From the NCBI RefSeq assembly GCF_004379255.2, contig NC_056032.1:30167322-30231321 (forward strand): DNA of 64,000 nt. The letters run 5' to 3'. This DNA comes from Salvia splendens (lineage: Eukaryota; Streptophyta; Magnoliopsida; Lamiales; Lamiaceae). Shown piece after piece: positions 57,701-64,000 of the stretch. A program made the position numbers and the translations under genes. Numbering within the stretch: position 1 is the stretch's first letter; each line of letters opens with the position of its first letter. Below the pieces are notes generated by a model that ran no database searches, was not told the origin of the DNA, and worked only from the letters and a program-made list of their open reading frames with translations.

Positions 57701-57993
57701 ATCGATTGGCGCTACCACCAAACCTTGGAAATGTGCACAACGTTTTTCATGTGTCGCAGTTACGAAAATATATGTTCGACCCGAAACATGTGATCCGTTT
57801 TGAGGAAGTCGTGTTGAATCCAGACTTGAGTTACGAAGAGAGACCCCAATCTATTTTGGACCGAAAGATCCAAATTGTGAGAAATAAAAATGTTGCTTGT
57901 GTGAAAGTTCTATGGGAAAATCATGGGCATGAAGAAGCCACGTGGGAGAATGAGGATAAAATGATGGAATTGTATCCAGAACTCTTTACTTGA
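54780..57993 (+). pseudogene. Degenerate Pol with chromodomain
   Basis: Successive frames carry: a protease remnant (DTGAS-like codons near 54790, then VDVILGMEWL near 54995); reverse transcriptase N-part 55090-55698 ([20 protein letters not shown]) ending in a frameshift; a gap, then FIDDVLVYS intact at about 55765 and [20 protein letters not shown]; RNase H split at 56229; integrase in pieces from 56785 (CLVCQQVKILHQRPYGKLQP), 57109 ([18 protein letters not shown]) and 57478 on, with in-frame stops at about 57472 and 57652; chromodomain 57685-57993 (CVKVLWENHGHEEATWENED). No protein of useful length could be made. Confidence 0.88.
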
Positions 57994-58037
57994 GGGTAAC
58001 AAATTTCGGGACGAAATTTCTGCTAAGGTTGGTAGGA
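57994..58037 (+). other. 3' end and polypurine region before LTR
   Basis: CGGGACGAAATTTCTGCTAA, then GGTTGGTAGGA, directly before the 3' LTR. The purine tract is poor compared with related elements. Confidence 0.6.
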
Positions 58038-60851
58038 TGTAACGCCCCGTTTTTCTAAACCTAATTTGTGAACCCTAAAGTACTTGTAATTAATGCTATT
58101 ATTTTTTTTGCAAAGTCCGTGACTTAATTGATGGTGAATAAATTGTTGTTGGACGAGATATTTGTGAAATAAATGATTATGCGTATAGATAATTCCTTTC
58201 CGTGAGGAATATATTTATTGGACTCAATTCCGTGTTGGATCCGATAAATTAAATAATTAATATAAAAGTCCAGTCCGTGATAAACGAATTGTGGACTGTA
58301 CAATTTAAAATAAAATACAAAGGACCGTGAATTAAACCAAGCTAATTTATTTTCCCGGTTGATTTGGTCACCAATCGGCTTTAATTATTTTTAATTAAAG
58401 ATTCCGCAAAGATCTTCCTCCTCCGTAATGAGATATTCATCCTCCGTAATCTACAAATAAAATACCAAATAAATTCAATTAAATCAAAAATAAGGAAGAA
58501 AAAAAAAGAGAAGAATTCGAACTCTTCCTCCCCTCAACATTTGTCTAAACCGTTCTCCCCTCTCTCCCCACTCCCTTAAATCTCTCTCACATCCAAACCA
58601 CCCATCCCTCTAATTTAGTCATCAAAATAATTCATTCTTCCTATTCTATTCATTCTCTGCAATCAAGAAACCAAGACTTCTTCTTCACAACTTCAATTCA
58701 AGGTAAGTCTATAGAGTTTTCTCTATTTTTTTCATAATTCAAACCATCTCATTTAATCTTCTTCCTACAGAAATTGGAACCAAATTCGTGTGAGAGAGAG
58801 CTACCTATTGTCTTTCGAAATCTGATCAAGGTATAATTTCTACCCAAATTTAAAGCATGAATTTTTAGCATTCTATTCACGACATATCATCATGCACCCT
58901 TCCCACATAATGCAATCAACAAGCATCACCAATCAAACTCCAATAATCGAACACCCATCACAGTGAAATTGATAACTAAAAACGAAAAGAAGCATACTTT
59001 GAATGAGAACCGATCAGTTCGGTTGAAATCGGGTTGGTTGCGGGGCTGTTCGGAGTAAATCGGGGCGACGGAACCGGCGGAGAAGCCGACAGCAGCAGCG
59101 ACGACCCTGGGCCTCGGCTGAAGACAGCTGTAACGAACCATTGCCGACGGCAGCGACCGCAGCGCGTCCCGGCGGCGACAGCAGCATCTTCCCGACGAGC
59201 GGCAGCAGCAGCCTGCCGCTGAGAGGCGGCGACGGAGCGTCGGCGCGTTGCTGTTCGACTGACCGGTACAGCAGCCACGACATTTCGTCTTCCCGGCGTC
59301 TGGCAGCGACGGCAGGCGAATCGGACGACGACGATGGAGATTTCCGGAACTCCCGATTTGGGCGAGAAGATAAGAGAAGAGGAGAGAGAGAGGAAGACAG
59401 AGACGTAGGGGGGTGGGAGTAAAATTGGGCTGTTATATTTTTAACAGATTGGGCCCTTGTTTTGTTTAAAGAAAGTGGGCCTATTAAATTAAAATTGGAT
59501 GATTTATTAAGGATGGGCTCCATTTAATGGTTGGGCTTTAATTTGTAGTTGGAGATATAAGGTGGGGAAATAATTAAGTCTTGAGATTTTAATTAAATCT
59601 TTGGGCCAATAACTAAATAAATTTTTGGAGTTAAAAATTAAATTAATAGTGACGAATTATTTAGTTAATTCTCGACATAATTCGATGTACAAATAATTTA
59701 TCCAAAGTCTTGAAATAAATATAACTGAAAAGGGAAATAGTTATGATAATTTAATCATGCGCTTAAATAATTTTTGGGAATTTATTTGACATCGTGGTGG
59801 AAAATACGAGGAGCCAACGGAGGATTTATGGGTGCAAGCGGCCGCCGAATAATCGAAAACCGAGTTAAATCGAGATAAAAGACTTTGCCTAGGATGCATG
59901 CATTTCCATTTATTTATTTGAAACAGTGTGTTGATTTATCTATTATATAAATTGTTAAAGGTGAATCATGGCAAGGGAATCGTGATCGCAAGGGAAAGAA
60001 TGTAATTTCAAATTAAGCACTCGAGGTGGGCTTTCTTTTAAATAAGGACAACGTCCTAAATATTTTTATCGATGGAAATGAAACTGTATTTATCATGTCG
60101 TGATTTGATTTTTACGTGCCTATCTGATGTGGCTATGCGCCATTGTTATATAAATCGAATTCGGGTCCTCGTAGGGCCGCAAACCCTACTTGGACTAGTG
60201 TACACCTATGGTAGATCGTGTGCTAGCGTACGGGCTGGCCGGTCTAGTGGCTTGGTTTGTGGCCACATTCCAAGTCATGTATTGGCAGATATGGCTAACG
60301 TCTATGGGAAAATGACTGATCAGTCGACTTTTACTATGGGAAAATGATTTTAGTGCCTCGGGCCTTTCTAAAGCTAAACCCCGGCGGTTACTTAAGTATG
60401 GCATGATAAATTGACAACTTTTATTGAAAATGTTTTCGGCATGAGCCCACTGAGTATATTTCACAGTACCCAGCCCTGCATGTGTTTTCCCTATGTGCAG
60501 GTTGAGCGGCGACGAGGATGTGGTGGTGTTGAGCAAGTGAATTCAAGAGATTATTATTGTCTTTGAACCTTGAGTGCCGTTGTGTCTTCACACATGGCGT
60601 CACTCTTTCTCTTGGTCGTTTCCGCTGTGTCGTTTCGTTTAATTATGTTATATTTGGGCCGACAACTTTAATTATTAGGATAATGGATAATTTGAATTTC
60701 TTGTTGGATAATATCAAACTCTTGGTTATTTATTGGGATATTAATTGTTGGTCCAACTTGTGATTGAAACCCTAATTCTTTTCGCCCGTTTCATTAAATT
60801 CTTTTCATCACGATCGCCCGTATTTAATAACCCTAAAGGGCGGTCGTGACA
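58038..60851 (+). repeat. 3' LTR, 2814 bp
   Basis: Nearly identical to the 5' LTR. Differences cluster in the GC-rich block (25-bp insertion near 59155) and in the core, where the second stem arm reads GTACCCA. Confidence 0.92.
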
Positions 60852-60882
60852 CGTATAGACTAGCATAATAAATAAGCTTATA

Positions 60883-60953
60883 TATTATTCTCTATATTAT
60901 TATCTCTTACTTAACTTTTCTTTATTCTAATTATTATTACTTTTTAAAGAAAG
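60883..60953. repeat. Direct repeat, left copy
   Basis: About 70 bp (ATATATTATTCTCTATATTA ... TTATTACTTTTTAAA) repeated with few changes at 61826-61893, on either side of the long-hairpin element. Confidence 0.7.
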
Positions 60954-61797
60954 GGAACATCATTTTTGGTCCACGAACTTTGCCAAAGTATCATTTTAGG
61001 TCCGTGAACTTTGAAAATATCATTTTAGGTCCGTGAACTTTGAGTTAGTATCATTTGAGGTACCTTTTACTATTTCTAAGTTTTTTTGGACGAAAATACC
61101 CTCAATACCTTAAAGTTTATATATTTTTAATAAATTTATCAAATACTCATATTTTTTTTATAAATATCTTTACAATATATTTTTGACAATTTTTCTAAAT
61201 ATAATTTAACCTTAAATATTATCACTTAAAAAATTGCTTCTTCAGTTTTTTATATTAATTTTTTTAAATTGAATAAAGAACTTTTCTTTAATAATAAAAA
61301 ATTGAATAAAGATCTTTTCTTGAATGTCACAAAATTAAATGATAGGAGTAATATTGAAGGTCAAATTATATTTAGAAAATTTATCAAAAATATATTTTAA
61401 AGATATTTATAAAAAGATCTTTATTCAATTTTTTATTATTAAAGAAAAGTTCTTTATTCAATTTAAAAAAAATTAATATAAAAATTGAAGAAGCAATTTT
61501 ACTTGCATGTCACAAATTAAGTGATAATATTTAAGGTCAAATTATATTTAGAAAATTTGTCAAAAATATATTGTAAAGATATTTATAAAAAAATATGAGT
61601 ATATGATAAATTTATTAAAAATATATACACTTTAAGGTGTTGAGGGTATTTTCGTCCAAAAAAACTTGGAAATAGTAAAAAGTATCTCAAATGATACTAA
61701 CTCAAAGTTCACGGACCTAAAATGATATTTTCAAAGTTCACGGACCTAAAATGATACTTTAGCAAAGTTCGTGGACCAAAAATGATGTTCCCTCTTT
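60951..61797. mobile_element. Long-hairpin MITE, about 847 bp
   Basis: Left end AGGGAACATCATTTTTGGTC with CACGAACTTTG; right end is its near-perfect complement. The arms of roughly 400 bp pair through most of their length, including two TAGGTCCGTGAACTTTGA units. No coding capacity and no clear target duplication, so the superfamily is open (Mutator-like by size of arms). Confidence 0.75.
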
Positions 61798-61825
61798 TAA
61801 AAATAACTACTTCCTATGTCTCACT

Positions 61826-61893
61826 ATATATTATTCTCTATATTATTATCTCTTACTTTACTTTTCTTTATTCTAACTATTATTACTTTTTAA
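61826..61893. repeat. Direct repeat, right copy
   Basis: Partner of 60883-60953. AATAACTACTTCCTATGTCT occurs both before and after it, so the region is a small tandem duplication. Confidence 0.7.
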
Positions 61894-61904
61894 AAATAAC
61901 TACT

Positions 61905-62336
61905 TCCTATGTCTCAGATAAGATGAAGGCTTTCATTTGGCACGTGTTTTGAGAAGATTATACTAATAAATAGTTAAAGTGGGGATAAAGTAAAATAAAA
62001 GATAAAATAATACTCACTCAGTCCCACAAGAATATGCACTCTTACCTTTTTAGTCTATTCCCCAGGTATATACATTTTCTAAATTTGGGAACTCTTTTAT
62101 CTCTAATGAGGTGGGACCCATTTTCCACTAACATTACATTAATTACTTTTCTTTCTACTTCTCTCTTACTTTACCAATTATGTATTAAAACTTGTGTCAA
62201 ACCATAAGTGCATATTCTTGTAGGACGGAGGAATATAGAAGAAAATTTCTTCAATATTATTCTCTATTACTTTAATTTCTCTCTAATTTAACTATTTATT
62301 GTCATTTTTAAAAAACAAGTGCTTAAGGCCATCCGC
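61905..62336. repeat. Stowaway-like MITE interrupted twice
   Basis: The left arm (CTTCCTATGTCTCAGATAAG, TTTGGCACGTG) and a right-arm piece (ACTATTTATTGTCATTTTTA, AAAAACAAGTGCTTAA) are inverted copies. The interior is interrupted by the MITE at 62013 and the right arm is cut off by the Harbinger-like element. Confidence 0.6.
62013..62232. repeat. Stowaway-like MITE
   Basis: Left CTCACTCAGTCCCACAAGAA with TATGCACT, right complement AGTGCATATTCTTGTAGGAC with GGAGG; TA at the left edge. Same style as 1023-1529. Confidence 0.7.
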
Positions 62337-62542
62337 AATGGCGCCTAGCGCACCGCCTAGCCGAGCGCCGGCTCTAGACGGTCCATTACAACCGCCCAGC
62401 CATTTTCGGAATTAAAAACCGCCTAGCGCTCGACGATTTCGTGGCGCTAGGCGATGCGCTGGGCGATCCGCTCGGCGCTATTGCAGCGTCCGGATCGCCT
62501 AGCGCATCGCCTAGACGATTTTTTTTCTTTTTTTCGAAACAC

Positions 62543-62551
62543 TATATATAC
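62543..62551 (+). promoter_or_regulatory. TATA box of copy B ORF1
   Basis: TATATATAC about 95 bases upstream of the ATG at 62640, followed by a leader (CTCTCTCTATCTTAATTTCT) shared with copy A. Copy A lacks the TATA-containing ~35 bases. Confidence 0.55.
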
Positions 62552-62639
62552 GCGGTTTGCACGTCATTTTCTTTCGCACCACTTGTTTTAACGAGTGCTC
62601 TCTCTATCTTAATTTCTGTACAAGATCAACACCGATAAA

Positions 62640-64000
62640 ATGGAGAACACCAACGAAGGTACTCCAGTGACGACCGGGTCTCAAACTCCCCCGGTACCCG
62701 TGGGAGGTGGATGGGGTCCGATGCCAGGGTACTTCATGTACCCTTGGCAGGGGATGATACCCGGAATGGCAGCTGGGGGGAGTATGCCGGTGTGGCAGGG
62801 GGTACCGGGAATGCAGCCCGGTGTGCATATGATGCCGGGGTGGGCACCCGGGATGCAGATGATGCCTGGGGGGGGGAGACGACGATGCAGCCCCCGACGC
62901 AGGGGACGACAGGGTGGGTACCGGCGGTGCAACCCTCTACAGGGGGATACCGGGGACGCCGGGGGGATGAAAACGTCTATCACCCCAGTTTTGATTTTTC
63001 GACTGCTTCTTCGCACACTTCAACCCCAACGGAGACGCAGTTCACGCAATTTGAGACTTTCTCCTTGGAGGAGTTGGGATTGATATGCTTGGTGTTTCGG
63101 AAACTCCCGTTCCCTCAGGGGGAGCAGTGCGGGGCGCCCCGAAGAAGAAGGGCAAGGGGAAGAAGAAGGGCGAGTCGTCGCAGCCGGGTGAGGATAGCCA
63201 AGTCCGGAGGAGGTGGACGGACGCTGAGAACGTCGCGCTGTGCAAGGCGTGGGTCAGTGTTTGCGATGATCCTCTCGCTTCGAATAATCAGAGGATCGTC
63301 AACTTGTGGGGCAAGATAGCAGCAGTCTACCAGACATTTTACCCGGAGGGGAGGCCTCGCAACGGGGAGGATTGCCGGAAAGGGTGGGACCGAATCAGGG
63401 CTGCCGTCTCCCGATTTTTGGGTTTGTACGCCAACAACCTCCGCATGCAGAGCAGTGGCCAAACGGAGGAAGACTGCAGCGGAGAAAGCCTTCCCCCAGC
63501 CCGGGTTGTATAAGGAGTTCACCTACTGGAACTGCTATCTTGTGCTGAACGACTCCTAGAAGTTCCGAGTAGGTGTCGACGCTGGCTGGCCGAAGAAGCA
63601 ACGACTGAACTATACCGGTGATTACAGCGGAAACAGCGGTGGTTCCCACGACCTCCCCGAGATGGCCCAGGAGGTCCCGACCCCTCGTTCGTTCGCTCGC
63701 CGAACTTGCCCGGTTGGGCACAAGCGGGCTCAACGGGAGGCGAGGGGAGTCGCCGGGGGTTCCCAGGAGGTCCAGTCGACATCCCCCCTTGGCCAATCCA
63801 CATCGGATCTCAAATTCTTCGCGCGCCAACAAACGCGCGCTCAGATGGTCAAGATGATGACCGAATGGCGGGCGGCGGTGGACCCCGTGGAGAAGAGTTT
63901 GCTTCAAACATTGCTCATGAGCATGCAGGACGAGTTGGAGGCGGCACGGAGGGAGACCGGCTAGAGTAGAGGTGGCGGCCACGGTGGCGACGGAGGCGGC
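62640..64000 (+). pseudogene. Myb/SANT-like Harbinger ORF1 protein, copy B, broken and truncated
   Basis: Begins MENTNEGTPVTTGSQTPPVP like copy A, with a shorter Met/Gly/Pro-rich region and no long C run. The frame changes near 62870 and 63080; the SANT/trihelix domain follows (RRRWTDAENVALCKAWVSVC, NLWGKIAAVYQTFYPEG) and is lost at about 63475; a TAG follows the LVLNDS codons near 63557; the C-terminal block (RSFARRTCPVGHKRAQREAR, QMVKMMTEWRAAVDPVEKSL) is open again to a stop at 63962-63964. Lesions differ from those of copy A, so the two decayed independently. Confidence 0.75.

Larger units (their letters stand above)
48780..60851 (+). mobile_element. Second Tekay/Del-type element, pol decayed
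   Basis: Target duplication CGTAT (48775-48779 and 60852-60856); LTRs 48780-51570 and 58038-60851, starting TGTAACGCCCC and ending GGTCGTGACA; primer-binding site just inside the left LTR. By my count the LTRs differ at about 30 positions in 2.8 kb (near 1%) plus a ~25-bp insertion in the right copy. The 6.5 kb interior has recognisable gag, protease, RT, RNase H, integrase and chromodomain, but broken into at least six frames. Confidence 0.93.
62337..64000 (+). mobile_element. PIF/Harbinger-like element, ORF1 only (copy B), runs off window
   Basis: Starts GGCCATCCGCAATGG after TAA/TTAA, identical in type to the end of copy A at 19322. The subterminal 180 bp again carries many GCCTAGCG/CGCTAGGC motifs. 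The right end is outside the window. It inserted into the right arm of a MITE. Confidence 0.75.

Noticed and set aside
48780..60851. Considered as an endogenous pararetrovirus
   Set aside because: Long LTRs, tRNA-Met primer site, target duplication and a chromodomain make it a Ty3-type LTR retrotransposon; there is no movement protein or coat-type region.
1..64000. tRNA, rRNA, snoRNA or microRNA genes
   Set aside because: I saw no tRNA A/B-box pairs or rRNA motifs; hairpins found are transposon arms. A tRNAscan and Infernal run would settle this.

Overview
The window is nuclear DNA from a flowering plant, most likely a eudicot. Evidence: a plant-type V-ATPase subunit D gene with a 5'-UTR intron, exons of the plant SIEL/INTS4-like family, GT-AG introns, and a dense load of plant transposons (Ty3 chromoviruses, Stowaway-like MITEs with CTCCCTCCGTCC ends, a Helitron, PIF/Harbinger, hAT and Mutator-like elements). 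A Lamiales origin is my guess from the style of the repeats; nothing here proves it. There are no operons and I recognise no rRNA, tRNA or CRISPR. || Layout. 1-2100: Stowaway-like MITEs. 2200-4030 (+): the one clearly intact host gene, V-ATPase subunit D. 4659-17111 (-): a wrecked SIEL gene with at least one in-frame stop, at least four frameshifts and missing middle exons; a solo LTR (6346-9512) sits in an intron and a young, apparently intact chromovirus (11574-16758) splits its first coding exon. 17233-19322 (-): PIF/Harbinger-like element carrying only the Myb/SANT-like ORF. 19576-21076: a Pack-type element with ~150 bp inverted ends holding pieces of two genes, one an aspartyl protease. 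21920-44631: one deep nest: MITE A contains MITE B, which contains a Helitron-like element (22359-44362), which contains a 15.7 kb Tekay-type chromovirus (26175-41896, minus strand), which contains a solo LTR (29878-33310). 45262-48480: MITEs, a hAT MITE inside a universal-stress-protein-like fragment, and a Mutator-like long hairpin. 48780-60851 (+): a second Tekay-type element with ~1% divergent LTRs but a badly broken gag-pol. 60951-61797: a long-hairpin element. 62337 to the window end (+): a second, truncated copy of the Harbinger-like element. || How it fits together. The V-ATPase gene is the only functional host gene I can support. All else is a dead gene plus layered insertions whose boundaries and target-site duplications are largely readable, so their relative order can be inferred. 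The points most worth a second look are: a stem-loop block shared by four otherwise different LTR families; an extra 330-codon sense ORF upstream of gag in the 26-42 kb element; gag and pol in one frame but separated by TAG and TGA; antisense promoter-like blocks inside the LTRs; the young chromovirus inside SIEL; and the paired Harbinger ORF1-only elements.
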